NCBI GenBank assembly: GCA_964502215.1
Contig: CAZCUN010000009.1
Span: 9,052 to 73,051, forward strand
DNA from: JAALLB01 sp964502215
GTDB taxonomy: Bacteria; Pseudomonadota; Alphaproteobacteria; Rhizobiales; Rhizobiaceae
DNA: 64,000 nt
Reading direction: 5' to 3'
Shown here: positions 49,963-59,536 of the stretch, in pieces
How positions within the stretch are numbered: position 1 is the stretch's first letter
Layout of the letters: each line of letters starts with the position of its first letter
Notes under the pieces: model-generated
Databases searched by the model: none
What the model saw: only the letters and a program-made list of their open reading frames with translations
What the model was told of the DNA's origin: nothing
Position numbers and translations under genes: made by a program

Positions 49963-50838
49963 ATCTCCAGTTTTCAAATCAAGAATACACAATTTGATGC
50001 GCGCTCAATTGAGCCTGGTCTATATATCGCAGCAACACCGATTGGTAATTTAGGTGATGTTACAATTCGGGTTCTGGAAAGTTTAGCAGGCGCTGATTTG
50101 ATTGCTTGTGAAGACACACGCGTCACAGGCAAGCTTTTGCGGCATTTTGGAATAAGCACCAAAACTATCTCTTATCACGAACATAATGCCGAAACTGCTG
50201 GGCCTCGTATCATAGAAGATTTGAAAGCCGGCAAGTCTGTTGTGCAAGTCTCAGACGCTGGTACACCTTTGGTTTCTGATCCTGGATTTAGATTAATTGA
50301 TTTAGCCTATGAAGCAGGCATTTCCGTCTGGCCTCTTCCTGGGGCTACTGCGCCTGTGACAGCCTTGGTTGCAAGCGGTTTACCCAATGAAGTTTGGACG
50401 TTTGCTGGATTTTTACCCACCAAACAAGGTGCTCGAAAAGCAAAACTTGAGGGATTAAGCGCTATTCCTTCAACATTAATATTTTTTGAAAGCCCTAATC
50501 GGGTGGACAAAGCGTTACAGGATATGGCGGAGGTTTTTGGCAATCAGCGCCAAGCCTGTGCTGCGCGTGAATTGACGAAGCTTCATGAGGAAATCATTCG
50601 CGGAAGTCTTGAAGAATTGGCGCAACAATTTGAAGGTAAATCCGTCAAAGGTGAGATTGTCATTGTTGTTGCACCACCTGCCGAACAGGAAATTAAGGAC
50701 ACCGAAACGCTTTTGCTTGAGCTGATGCAAAACATGTCTGTTAGTAAAGCAGCAGCAGAAGCGGCAGTGCTTACCGGAAACTCGAAGCGTGACCTTTATC
50801 AACAAGCTTTGAGCTTAAAAGAAAAAAATGGCGAATAA
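49963..50838 (+). CDS. rsmI: 16S rRNA (cytidine(1402)-2'-O)-methyltransferase RsmI, start codon non-standard
   Basis: Tetrapyrrole-methylase-fold enzyme that 2'-O-methylates C1402 of 16S rRNA. The conserved start GLYIAATPIGNLGD and EDTRVTGKLL, HEHNAETAG, VSDAGTPLVSDPGF and FESPNRV are all in one frame, but no ATG, GTG or TTG exists between the upstream in-frame stop (49942) and the first conserved motif; the TTG at 50098 would cut off the whole N-terminal strand. ATC at 49963 (AGG nine bases upstream) or ATT at 49954 are the best guesses, giving residues that align with rhizobial RsmI. A frameshift or sequence error is also possible. Overlaps yraN by 11 bases. Confidence 0.85.
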   Translation: MSSFQIKNTQFDARSIEPGLYIAATPIGNLGDVTIRVLESLAGADLIACEDTRVTGKLLRHFGISTKTISYHEHNAETAGPRIIEDLKAGKSVVQVSDAGTPLVSDPGFRLIDLAYEAGISVWPLPGATAPVTALVASGLPNEVWTFAGFLPTKQGARKAKLEGLSAIPSTLIFFESPNRVDKALQDMAEVFGNQRQACAARELTKLHEEIIRGSLEELAQQFEGKSVKGEIVIVVAPPAEQEIKDTETLLLELMQNMSVSKAAAEAAVLTGNSKRDLYQQALSLKEKNGE

Positions 50839-51196
50839 ACCAAGCACCCTTAAGCGCAAACGTGCGCAACGCTGGGGGCATGTCTCTGAGTGGTTGGCGG
50901 CTGGCAGTTTGATTTTAAAAGGCTACCGAATTTTAAACATGCGTTATAAAACCAAACTGGGTGAAGTTGATATTATTGCTCGCAAAGGCAATTTGATCGT
51001 GATGATTGAAGTAAAAGCACGACGCTCAATCGAAGAAGCGTTTGATTCTGTCACCGTTACCAGCCAGCGCAGAATTGAAGCGGCAGGAGATCTTTGGCTT
51101 GGCAAACAAAAGAACGCGCACCTACTTTCTATTCGTTATGACATCATTGCCGTGCGTCCTTGGAAATGGCCACATCATTACGAAAATGCATTTTAA
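50828..51196 (+). CDS. YraN/UPF0102 family protein
   Basis: A 122-residue protein with a nuclease-like (restriction endonuclease/Holliday resolvase) fold: GEVDIIARKGNLIVMIEVKAR has the D-x-E-x-K metal site pattern of such folds. No activity is established for the family. It overlaps the rsmI 3' end by 11 bases, the usual rsmI-yraN pair, and precedes gshB. Confidence 0.9.
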   Translation: MANKPSTLKRKRAQRWGHVSEWLAAGSLILKGYRILNMRYKTKLGEVDIIARKGNLIVMIEVKARRSIEEAFDSVTVTSQRRIEAAGDLWLGKQKNAHLLSIRYDIIAVRPWKWPHHYENAF

Positions 51197-51257
51197 GATT
51201 GCAACTCGCTCGATCGCATCTTAAATCTGAATTTCAAGTATTTTAGGAGATTATCCC

Positions 51258-52196
51258 ATGGGACTAAAAGTCGGTTTTCAAATGGATCATGTATCCACCA
51301 TTCACATTGAAGGTGATTCAACATTTGCTTTGGGATTAGAAGCGCAAAACCGTGGGCATACGCTTTATCATTGGGAACCCAATGCGCTTCAATTGCGCAA
51401 TGGCACAGTACGGGCAGCCATAGAGGAAATGACACTTCAAGATGTCAAAGGTGATCACTTCACGCTGAGTGAAAAAGTCGATACGGATTTATCTGAACTT
51501 GATGTTATTCAACTTCGCCAAGACCCGCCTTTTGATATGGCGTATATTACAACTACGCATATTTTGGAGCGTGTTCATCCAAAAACACTTGTCGTGAATG
51601 ATCCTGCCTCTGTTCGTAATGCACCTGAGAAAATTCTGGTAACTGAATTTGCTGATCTGATGCCAGAGACTTTAATCACGCGCGACCCTGATGCAATTGC
51701 TGCTTTTCGCAAAGAGATGGGCGACATTATTATCAAGCCACTTTATGGCAATGGCGGTGCGGGCGTATTTCTTTTGCCAGAAGCTGACATGAATTTTACG
51801 TCTCTGCTTGAGATGTTCGATCAGCAATTCCGTGAACCATTGATTGCACAACGTTACCTCAAAGAAGTGCGTGGCGGCGATAAGCGGATTATTTTAGTAG
51901 ACGGCGAACCTGTTGGTGCGATTAACCGTGTGCCTGCTCCAACTGATGCACGGTCAAACATGCATGTGGGTGGACGCGCTGAACATTCTGAACTTACACA
52001 ACGCGAGAAAGAGATTTGCGAGGCGATTAAACCAACACTTAAAGAGCAAGGCTTTATCTTTGTAGGCATTGATGTAATCGGGGATTATATGACCGAGATA
52101 AACGTCACCTCGCCAACCGGAATTCGCGAGGTGAAAAAGTTTTCTGGTACAGACATCGCATCTCTTGTTTGGGATGCGATTGAAAAGCGGATATAG
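51258..52196 (+). CDS. gshB: Glutathione synthetase
   Basis: Joins gamma-glutamylcysteine and glycine. The ATP-grasp fold is clear: IIKPLYGNGGAGVFLL, RVPAPTDARSNMHVGGRAEH and GIDVIGDYMTEINVTSPTG, typical of the prokaryotic GshB family. 312 residues. TAGGAG lies 9 bases before the ATG. Glycine is a substrate, as for the glycine-controlled dadA region. Followed by a pair of palindromic repeats and convergent ppa. Confidence 0.97.
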   Translation: MGLKVGFQMDHVSTIHIEGDSTFALGLEAQNRGHTLYHWEPNALQLRNGTVRAAIEEMTLQDVKGDHFTLSEKVDTDLSELDVIQLRQDPPFDMAYITTTHILERVHPKTLVVNDPASVRNAPEKILVTEFADLMPETLITRDPDAIAAFRKEMGDIIIKPLYGNGGAGVFLLPEADMNFTSLLEMFDQQFREPLIAQRYLKEVRGGDKRIILVDGEPVGAINRVPAPTDARSNMHVGGRAEHSELTQREKEICEAIKPTLKEQGFIFVGIDVIGDYMTEINVTSPTGIREVKKFSGTDIASLVWDAIEKRI

Positions 52197-52209
52197 GCCA
52201 TTATTCGTC

Positions 52210-52346
52210 ATCCTAGGGCTTGCCCCTAGGATCTGCACAAGCAAACAAAAAAATACAAATTATGAGAAGTTGTAAATGTTGCCTTATTTGCAAAACTTCG
52301 ACAACTACCTACACCTTGATTAGATCCTAGGCACGAGGCCTAGGAT
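52210..52346. repeat. Pair of inverted palindromic repeats (BIME-like) between gshB and ppa
   Basis: ATCCTAGGG/CCCTAGGAT (52210-52232, loop 5) and ATCCTAGGC/GCCTAGGAT (52324-52346, loop 5) are perfect 9-base hairpins in opposite orientation 91 bases apart, each flanked by GTCATCC-type ends. They resemble the extragenic GTCATCCTCGGGCTTG repeats of Rhizobiales. They lie between converging genes and could end both transcripts. The middle part (52233-52323) has no gene. Confidence 0.75.
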
Positions 52347-52363
52347 GACAAAATCACGTACCA

Positions 52364-52897
52364 CTAAGCCTTAGCGTTGTGAGCCGCGATTGCTGTAACA
52401 ATCGCTTCTTTGGCTTTTGCCGCATCGCCGTAACCATCCGTCTTTGCCCATTTGTTTTTCTCAAGGTCTTTATAGCGCTCAAAGAAATGTGCGATCTGCT
52501 CACCCATCAAAGTTGGCAGGTCTGACATTTCGTGGACGTCTTTAAACATCGGGTTTATTTTTGGTGAAGGCACAGCGATCAGCTTTTCGTCACCACCTGC
52601 TTCATCTGTCATGTACAAAACACCGATTGGGCGACAGTTGATCACAGAACCTGGCATTAGTGGTGTTGTATCTGCTACAAGCACGTCAATTGGATCGCCA
52701 TCATCAGATAAAGTGTGCGGTACGAAACCGTAGTTGCCTGGGTAGCGCATAGAAGTAGACAAAATACGGTCAACAAAAATTGCTTCTGAATCCTTATCCA
52801 TTTCATATTTAATCGGATGACCACCATAAGGCACTTCGATGACTACGTTGATATCTTCTGGTGCATTTTTACCAACTGAAATTGCTTCAAGACGCAT
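52364..52897 (-). CDS. ppa: Inorganic pyrophosphatase
   Basis: Family I soluble pyrophosphatase, driving biosynthetic reactions by hydrolysing PPi. The metal site DDGDPIDVLVADT and MRYPGNYGFVPHTL are present, and the 177 residues are standard. It is 51 bases upstream of nothing on its strand but follows the P450 gene's 3' end; a separate promoter is likely. A palindromic repeat pair lies just downstream. Confidence 0.97.
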   Translation of the reverse strand: MRLEAISVGKNAPEDINVVIEVPYGGHPIKYEMDKDSEAIFVDRILSTSMRYPGNYGFVPHTLSDDGDPIDVLVADTTPLMPGSVINCRPIGVLYMTDEAGGDEKLIAVPSPKINPMFKDVHEMSDLPTLMGEQIAHFFERYKDLEKNKWAKTDGYGDAAKAKEAIVTAIAAHNAKA

Positions 52898-52948
52898 AAT
52901 CTAAACTTTCATATAGCTTGTTTATAAAGCGGGTTAATTTTGCCAGCT

Positions 52949-54322
52949 TTATAACGCAGTCACATTCATGTGCAACCCGCCATTAGGCTGAGTTGTCAAT
53001 TTTTGTACAGGCCAAGGCTCTTTCGCCCCTTTTGCCATGTCAAAGCGGAAGCGTGAAAGTAATACGCCTAATATGATAACCGCTTCTTGAATGGCAAAGC
53101 TTTGACCAATGCAAACACGAGGCCCTGCCCCAAATGGCAGATATTGGTATTTGTCTATTTTATCACGGTTTTCAGGCAAAAAGCGTGACGGCATAAAGGC
53201 ATTGGGCTGATCCCAGTATTTTTCATGGCGGTGCAATGTCCACGGTAATACGAGGCACTGCGAGCCTTTTTTAATGATCGTATCTTCCCATTTTATATCT
53301 TCCAGCGCTTCACGGCTAATCACTGGTGCAGGCGGATAAAGACGCATCGCTTCTTCAAAAGCTGCGCGTGTATAAGGCATATTCTCCACCCAATCGAGCG
53401 GATTGTCATATTGGGCGGTAATACGCTTTGCTTCTTCTTCAACTTTAACGCGTTCTTCAGAGGCTTTTGCCAAGAGGTATAATGTCCAAGCCAAAGCGCG
53501 TGCAGTTGTTTCATGGCCTGCGCCAATAAAGGTTATGACGTTATCTTCAATTTCTTCGCGACTAAGACCCTCATCACCTTCTGCACGCAATAAAAGCGTT
53601 AGAAAATCATCTGGCGGTGTTTCACCACTTTCGATGCGTTCAACGCGTTTATCAATGGTCTTGCGAACCATCTGACGGAAATATTTTAATATGCCTCTAC
53701 CAGTGAAATGTTTTATGCGTGGCACCCATTCTGGCATATTGACAATATCAAAGGGGTCAACCCGACCAACCGTTTCAAACAGACGTTCGATTTTATGTTC
53801 AAACTCTTTTTGATCACCTTCAATTTCATTACTAAACAACGTTTCAGCCAACACATTAAAGGTTAGCTCTGTCATGTCTTTTGCAAGATCGTGTGGTTCA
53901 TTCGAGTTTTCATATTTTTCTGCAAAATCTTGCGTCACACGCAACATGCCGTTTGCAAAGCCGTGAATATGCTTTGGCGTAAAGATAGGCGCCATGGCTT
54001 TTCGCGAGCGTTTCCAAACAGGATTTTCTGCGGTCAGCAAACCATCCTGCAAAATCGGGCGCAGTACGATTTGGCGGGTCTTGGCAAGCTTAAAGGCTTT
54101 GTTATTTTCAACCAAAATATGACGAATGAGCTTTGGATCATTTGCAACCAGTAAAGGTCCGCCAATACCAGATGGCACATAGACATAAGGCTCTCGATAT
54201 GAATGCGCGCCCCAAAGTTCAATCGGATTATTATATACAATCCAGAACATCTTAAGCAGATTCGGCGGCGTCGTTCGCGGAATTGGTGCTGGCGGAATAA
54301 AGGGTTTTGGCATTGTGTCCAT
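52949..54322 (-). CDS. Cytochrome P450
   Basis: A 457-residue soluble P450 monooxygenase. The I-helix Thr motif is FIGAGHETTARALAW, the K-helix ExxR is FEEAMRLYP (E-A-M-R), the meander PSRFLPEN and the haem loop FGAGPRVCIGQ with Cys at about 403. The layout, with AVIL-like C-terminus and no membrane anchor, resembles fatty-acid or lipid hydroxylases of CYP102/CYP4-like clans; the substrate is unknown. No ferredoxin or reductase gene is beside it. Divergent from gyrB across a 213-base gap. Confidence 0.9.
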   Translation of the reverse strand: MDTMPKPFIPPAPIPRTTPPNLLKMFWIVYNNPIELWGAHSYREPYVYVPSGIGGPLLVANDPKLIRHILVENNKAFKLAKTRQIVLRPILQDGLLTAENPVWKRSRKAMAPIFTPKHIHGFANGMLRVTQDFAEKYENSNEPHDLAKDMTELTFNVLAETLFSNEIEGDQKEFEHKIERLFETVGRVDPFDIVNMPEWVPRIKHFTGRGILKYFRQMVRKTIDKRVERIESGETPPDDFLTLLLRAEGDEGLSREEIEDNVITFIGAGHETTARALAWTLYLLAKASEERVKVEEEAKRITAQYDNPLDWVENMPYTRAAFEEAMRLYPPAPVISREALEDIKWEDTIIKKGSQCLVLPWTLHRHEKYWDQPNAFMPSRFLPENRDKIDKYQYLPFGAGPRVCIGQSFAIQEAVIILGVLLSRFRFDMAKGAKEPWPVQKLTTQPNGGLHMNVTAL

Positions 54323-54535
54323 AAGGCTTACTCCTTACCCTTATAGATAGGTCTTACATGATATAAATTCAATAGCGGCAAACTGTCATCATCCAGTTCT
54401 TTCCAAACACTGGAAAACCCAATCAGAAATTTGGAAATTTGGCCTAAAACGCCTATATTAAATACATATAAATTCACTGATTCGTATTCCCCCAGTACAT
54501 TCCTTTAATACAGTGGAAAAAACAGGCAAAAATAA

Positions 54536-56968
54536 ATGACTGATACACCAGAAAACGATGTTGATCCTGCTGAATATGGCGCTGATTCTATTAAGGTTCT
54601 CAAAGGCCTTGATGCGGTTCGAAAACGCCCAGGCATGTATATCGGGGATACGGATGATGGCTCAGGCCTTCACCACATGGTTTATGAGGTAGTTGATAAC
54701 GGCATTGATGAAGTGCTTGCAGGACATGCAGACCGTGTAACCGTTACGCTCAACCCTGATGGCTCAGTGACCGTTACAGATAATGGTCGCGGCATTCCGG
54801 TTGGTATTCATGAAGAAGAAGGCATCTCGGCAGCTGAAGTCATCATGACGCAACTTCATGCGGGCGGTAAGTTTGATCAGAATTCTTATAAAGTTTCTGG
54901 TGGCCTTCACGGCGTGGGTGTTTCTGTTGTGAACGCGCTATCTGTTTCGCTCACGCTAAAAATTGCCCGTGATGGTAAATGGCATGAAGTATCTTTCACA
55001 CACGGTGTTTCTGATGGGCCGCTTAAGACCCTTGGTGATGCAGGGGATTATTCAGGAACAGAAGTTACTTTCTTACCGTCAGAAGAAACCTTCACCATGG
55101 TGGAGTTTGATTTCAAAACACTTGAAAAACGATTGCGTGAACTGGCGTTCTTGAACTCAGGCACTCGTATTTTGCTAACCGATAAACGGGGCGCAGAAGA
55201 GCAAACTGTCGAACTTTATTATGAAGGTGGGCTGGAAGAATTTGTTAAATATCTGGATCGTACAAAATCAGCACTGATCGAAAAGCCGATTTATCTGAAA
55301 TCAGAAAAAGACGGCATTACGGTTGAAGTCGCTCTTTGGTGGAATGATTCCTACCATGAGAATGTTTTATGTTTCACAAATAACATCCCTCAGCGCGATG
55401 GGGGTACTCACCTTGCAGGTTTTAGAGGTGCGTTAACGCGCCAGATTAATGGCTATGCAGATTCTTCAGGCATGTCTAAAAAAGAAAAAGTCTCCCTAAC
55501 AGGAGATGATTGTCGCGAGGGTTTAACCTGTGTGCTTTCTGTTAAAGTGCCTGATCCTAAATTCTCATCTCAAACAAAAGATAAGCTTGTTTCATCAGAA
55601 GTTCGCCCAGTGGTTGAAAGTCTTGTAAACGAAACACTTTCAGCTTGGCTTGAAGAAAACCCAGCGCTTGCAAAAATTGTTATTACTAAAGTTGTTGAAG
55701 CAGCTTCTGCACGTGAAGCGGCACGAAAGGCTCGTGAACTGACACGCCGAAAAGGTGCGCTTGATGTAAGTTTCTTAAAAGGCAAGCTTTCTGATTGTCA
55801 GGAACGTGACCCTGCCAAATCTGAAGTCTTTTTGGTAGAGGGTGATTCTGCGGGTGGTTCTGCCAAACAAGGGCGTAACCGTGCAAACCAGGCTGTGCTT
55901 CCATTGCGCGGTAAAATTCTTAATGTTGAGCGTGCAAGATTTGACCGAATGCTGAGCAGTGCAGAAATTGGTACGCTTATTACAGCCCTTGGTACAGGCA
56001 TAGGCAAAGATGAATTTGATATTGAAAAAGTCCGCTATCACCGCATTATCATTATGACGGATGCGGATGTTGATGGGGCGCATATTAGAACGTTGCTGCT
56101 CACTTTCTTCTTCCGTCAAATGCCAGAGCTAATTGAACGTGGGTATCTCTACATCGCACAACCACCGCTTTATAAAGTGACAAAAGGCAAGTCATCGCAA
56201 TACCTTAAAGATGAACATGCTTTGGAAGATTTTTTAATTGACGGTGGTCTTGATGAAGCAAGTCTTGAATTGACTAATGGCGAAGTTCGAACAAGGCCTG
56301 ATCTAAAATCAGTGATTACCACTGCACTTAAAATCAAAACGCTGCTTTCTGGAATTCACTCCCGCTACAATAAAGATGTCGTGGAACAGGCAGCTATTGC
56401 AGGTGCGCTTAATGCTGAAATGATGAATGATGCAACAAAAGCTGCTCAAGCCGCAGAATATGTTGCAAAACGTCTTGATATTATTTCCGATGAAACTGAG
56501 CGCGGATGGACTGGTGCGGTTGATGCGGATGGTGGCTTTATGTTTGAACGTATGGTGCGCGGCGTTAAAGAAGCTGCCAATATTGATATGGCTCTGATTG
56601 GTTCTGCGGATGCACTTCGTTTAGATGGGTTTGCAGCTGAACTTCAAGAAGTTTATGGCAAACCTCCTGTTTTCCGTCGCAAGGAAGCTTTCTTAAATGT
56701 GTCGGGTCCTCTTGCTCTTCTAGAGCAAGTTTTTGAAACAGGGCGCAAGGGTCTAGCGCTACAACGCTACAAGGGGCTTGGTGAAATGAACCCTGACCAG
56801 CTTTGGGAAACTACGCTTGATCCTGATGCACGTTCATTGCTTCAAGTTAAAGTCAATGAAGCTGCAGAAGCAGATGATTTATTCACTCGCTTGATGGGCG
56901 AAGAAGTTGAACCACGTCGTGACTTCATTCAAACCAACGCTCTCAACGTTGCTAATCTAGATATATAA
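54536..56968 (+). CDS. gyrB: DNA gyrase subunit B
   Basis: ATPase subunit of gyrase, introducing negative supercoils. The GHKL ATP site (EVVDNGIDEVLAGHA, GGLHGVGVSVVNALS), the TOPRIM domain with EGDSAGGSAKQGR and DADVDGAHIRTLL, and the C-terminal QRYKGLGEMNPDQLWETT are intact. 810 residues. The parE toxin in this window, if a gyrase poison, would target this protein. Weak ribosome site (AGG at 10 bases); own promoter in the 213-base upstream gap. Confidence 0.98.
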   Translation: MTDTPENDVDPAEYGADSIKVLKGLDAVRKRPGMYIGDTDDGSGLHHMVYEVVDNGIDEVLAGHADRVTVTLNPDGSVTVTDNGRGIPVGIHEEEGISAAEVIMTQLHAGGKFDQNSYKVSGGLHGVGVSVVNALSVSLTLKIARDGKWHEVSFTHGVSDGPLKTLGDAGDYSGTEVTFLPSEETFTMVEFDFKTLEKRLRELAFLNSGTRILLTDKRGAEEQTVELYYEGGLEEFVKYLDRTKSALIEKPIYLKSEKDGITVEVALWWNDSYHENVLCFTNNIPQRDGGTHLAGFRGALTRQINGYADSSGMSKKEKVSLTGDDCREGLTCVLSVKVPDPKFSSQTKDKLVSSEVRPVVESLVNETLSAWLEENPALAKIVITKVVEAASAREAARKARELTRRKGALDVSFLKGKLSDCQERDPAKSEVFLVEGDSAGGSAKQGRNRANQAVLPLRGKILNVERARFDRMLSSAEIGTLITALGTGIGKDEFDIEKVRYHRIIIMTDADVDGAHIRTLLLTFFFRQMPELIERGYLYIAQPPLYKVTKGKSSQYLKDEHALEDFLIDGGLDEASLELTNGEVRTRPDLKSVITTALKIKTLLSGIHSRYNKDVVEQAAIAGALNAEMMNDATKAAQAAEYVAKRLDIISDETERGWTGAVDADGGFMFERMVRGVKEAANIDMALIGSADALRLDGFAAELQEVYGKPPVFRRKEAFLNVSGPLALLEQVFETGRKGLALQRYKGLGEMNPDQLWETTLDPDARSLLQVKVNEAAEADDLFTRLMGEEVEPRRDFIQTNALNVANLDI

Positions 56969-57026
56969 TATATAGACTCTGATAACCATCACAGATGATA
57001 ATATCAGCGTGATTTGAACTATTTTC

Positions 57027-57770
57027 ATGAAGCTGTATAGTTTTCATACTTTAGCATTTGCTGAAGGAAAGGAAACGTGTGTGAGTTTGGCTGGGGACAA
57101 TAAAAAGAATACTTCAAAGCGAATGCCAAAAATTTGGCAATGGCTTTGTCTTATTTGTATTATTGTACTACTTATTATTGCTGCATTTTATGTTAATTCA
57201 CGCTCAGGCGTTGTATGGCTTGACGGATATCATTCATTCCCAGAAAAAATCAAGGAAATGGGCTGGTGGGGTCAAATCGGTATTATTGGCTTAATGATCG
57301 TCCACTGCTTCGTGCCTTTTCCTGCTGAATTTGTGGCGCTGGCTGCGGGTAGTGTTTATGGAACTGTTCATGGCACAATTCTAACCTGGATTGGTGCTAT
57401 GATAGGCGCAATGCTATCATTTTGTCTTACCAGAAAGTTTGGACAACCTTTTGTTGAATGGGCCTTACCTGAAAAACAACAGGGTATGCTTGATGAATGG
57501 ACAAAAGATCAAGGTGCTTTTACACTTTTAGTAAGTCGCTTTATTCCTATTATTGCGTTTAATCTAATAAATTATGCAGCTGGCCTTACCAAAATTAGTT
57601 GGTGGACTTTTTTCTGGACTACGGGTTTGGGTATTCTGCCGCTAACAGCGCTCATGGTTTACATGGGAAATAAAATGCAAGAGCTTTCTTGGGAAATGCT
57701 ATTTATTACATCCAGCATTTGTATAGTGTTCATGGCTTTAGTTCATTTTTACAAACGTAAAAAAATTTAA
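57027..57770 (+). CDS. TVP38/TMEM64 (VTT-domain) membrane protein
   Basis: A 247-residue inner-membrane protein of the DedA/VTT family. It has an N-terminal helix (WQWLCLICIIVLLIIAAFY), then the VTT core with MIVHCFVPFPAEFVALAAG, a Gly-rich loop YGTVHGTILTWIGAMIGA and VSRFIPIIAFNLINYAAGLT. The family acts in lipid transport or scrambling and membrane potential. The ORF starts at 57027, but GTG at 57081 (AAAGGAAAC just upstream) may be the true start. Stands between gyrB and the GGDEF-EAL gene. Confidence 0.85.
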   Translation: MKLYSFHTLAFAEGKETCVSLAGDNKKNTSKRMPKIWQWLCLICIIVLLIIAAFYVNSRSGVVWLDGYHSFPEKIKEMGWWGQIGIIGLMIVHCFVPFPAEFVALAAGSVYGTVHGTILTWIGAMIGAMLSFCLTRKFGQPFVEWALPEKQQGMLDEWTKDQGAFTLLVSRFIPIIAFNLINYAAGLTKISWWTFFWTTGLGILPLTALMVYMGNKMQELSWEMLFITSSICIVFMALVHFYKRKKI

Positions 57771-57797
57771 TAAATAGTTGTTTACTAAAACTATTTA
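57771..57797 (+). terminator. AT-rich hairpin after the VTT gene
   Basis: TAAATAGTT (57771-57779) and AACTATTTA (57789-57797) form a perfect 9-base stem with a 9-base loop directly after the stop. Few T follow, so it is at best a weak terminator. Confidence 0.35.
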
Positions 57798-57915
57798 GTG
57801 TTCTTAATTAATCCTAGTTGATTAAAATTTTAATTATCATCTTTTCAAAACTTTGATGGTTGTAAGCTAATATTATAATCAACTTTTAATTAAGGGCTGC
57901 CCCGCCTCAGGTGCT

Positions 57916-59487
57916 ATGGAAAAAAACATTAGAAATACAAATAAAAGCATTTTGATAATGGCATTTGTTGTCATTATGCTAGGAACTTTTGCCATAATCA
58001 TGCAGTTCAAGGTTTTGCATGATCTTGGAGTAACTACCTCATCACAAATGTTTATAATTTTCTCTACTGCTATCATGCAAATGGCTGCAATTATTATTAT
58101 CGTTTTACAAAAAACCAGAAGCCGGTTGGAAGAGGTTAAAAATCTTGCCTATGCAGATGAACTTACGGGACTGGTTAATAGAAGAAAATTCTATGAGCTT
58201 TTAAATGATTCAATAGAAAAGCATCGTAATCAAAATGCAAAGCTTGGAATGCTTATATTAGATCTTGATGGCTTTAAGATGATCAATGACATTCATGGTC
58301 ATGATGCAGGTGATCAAGCTATCCGTCAGTTTGGCAAAAGATTGCAAAAAGTAGCGCCTTCTTCCTCTATTATCTGCCGAATTTCTGGCGATGAATTTGC
58401 AATTATGCTTAAAAATATCAGCTCTAAAGACCATATTTTTGAAGTTTGCAATGATATTTTACGTGAGATGGAAGAGCCTTTTAAGTATGAAGGAAAGAAA
58501 ATTAATTCAAGCGTTTCTATCGGTGCTGCTGTCGTCGATGGGTTTGAAGATGAATATTTATCTCCTTTTAGAATGGCGGATTTTGCGCTACTTGAATCTA
58601 AAAATAATGGCCGCAAACAAGCTAAATTATTTGATGATGAAATGGCGGCAAAAATTAAACGCCGCACCAACCTTGAAGCTGGTATGAGCAAGGCAATTTC
58701 AAGTGAAACGCTAACGCTTAAGTATCAACCTTTTGTTTTGCCGAAAGATAACTCAATTTCTGGTGTTGAGGCATTGGTTCGATGGGATCACCCAGTTGAA
58801 GGTGAAGTCCTTCCATCAGAATTCTTACCTGTTGCACAAGAACTTGGGCTTTTAGAAGAGATCGGTAGCTTTATATTGGAGCGCGCTTGTCTTGAAGTAA
58901 AACCATTCAATGATATTCGACTTGCTGTAAATATTAATTCAGCACAATTTATGCAAAATGGGTTTGTTGAACAAGTTGAAGATATTTTAGAAAAGACCGG
59001 CTTTGAACCATCTCGTTTAGAGCTTGAGCTTAGCCAAAATTTACTTGTATCAACCTCTGAGGAAATAAAATCTGACTTGCAGGCGCTTCGTAAACTTGGC
59101 GTTCGTATCGTACTTGATAATTTTGGTACAAGTTATTCGAGTATGTTCTTCTTACGCGAATTTAAATTAGACCGAATAAAGCTGGATCGTAATTTTGTAA
59201 CCAGAATGCGCGATGAAAAAGATGGCAAAGAAATTATTCACAATATGATTGGTCTTAGTTCGACATTCAGTGATCGATTGACTGTTGAGGGTATTGAAAA
59301 TGAAGATCAGCTGGAAATGATGAAAAAACACGAAATCGACAATATGCAAGGTTTTCTTTTCTCAAAGCCTTTGACCATACAAGAATTGGAAAACTCGAAG
59401 ATGGTTATAGAATTAAAACAACGCACCAAAACCGATAATGTTAATTCAAATCCCAAATCCATCCCAATAAATCGCATAGCAAGCTAG
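57916..59487 (+). CDS. Membrane GGDEF-EAL protein with degenerate EAL domain
   Basis: A 523-residue cyclic-di-GMP signalling protein. Two transmembrane helices (about 12-33 and 44-64) are followed by a GGDEF domain (DELTGLVNRRKF, LDLDGFKMIND, SGDEF at 157-161) and an EAL domain. The cyclase half keeps its metal and catalytic residues; the first Gly of GGDEF is Ser, a change seen in some active enzymes. No RxxD inhibitory site is visible. In the EAL half EAL itself is present but the metal pair is DNFGTS instead of DDFGTG and the Glu of TES is Gln (ELSQN), so phosphodiesterase activity is probably lost and it may only bind c-di-GMP. Targets unknown. Confidence 0.88.
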   Translation: MEKNIRNTNKSILIMAFVVIMLGTFAIIMQFKVLHDLGVTTSSQMFIIFSTAIMQMAAIIIIVLQKTRSRLEEVKNLAYADELTGLVNRRKFYELLNDSIEKHRNQNAKLGMLILDLDGFKMINDIHGHDAGDQAIRQFGKRLQKVAPSSSIICRISGDEFAIMLKNISSKDHIFEVCNDILREMEEPFKYEGKKINSSVSIGAAVVDGFEDEYLSPFRMADFALLESKNNGRKQAKLFDDEMAAKIKRRTNLEAGMSKAISSETLTLKYQPFVLPKDNSISGVEALVRWDHPVEGEVLPSEFLPVAQELGLLEEIGSFILERACLEVKPFNDIRLAVNINSAQFMQNGFVEQVEDILEKTGFEPSRLELELSQNLLVSTSEEIKSDLQALRKLGVRIVLDNFGTSYSSMFFLREFKLDRIKLDRNFVTRMRDEKDGKEIIHNMIGLSSTFSDRLTVEGIENEDQLEMMKKHEIDNMQGFLFSKPLTIQELENSKMVIELKQRTKTDNVNSNPKSIPINRIAS

Positions 59488-59536
59488 GCTTGCAACACCA
59501 CAAACCATTGCATTCTTTTACAAGGATGATAAATGC

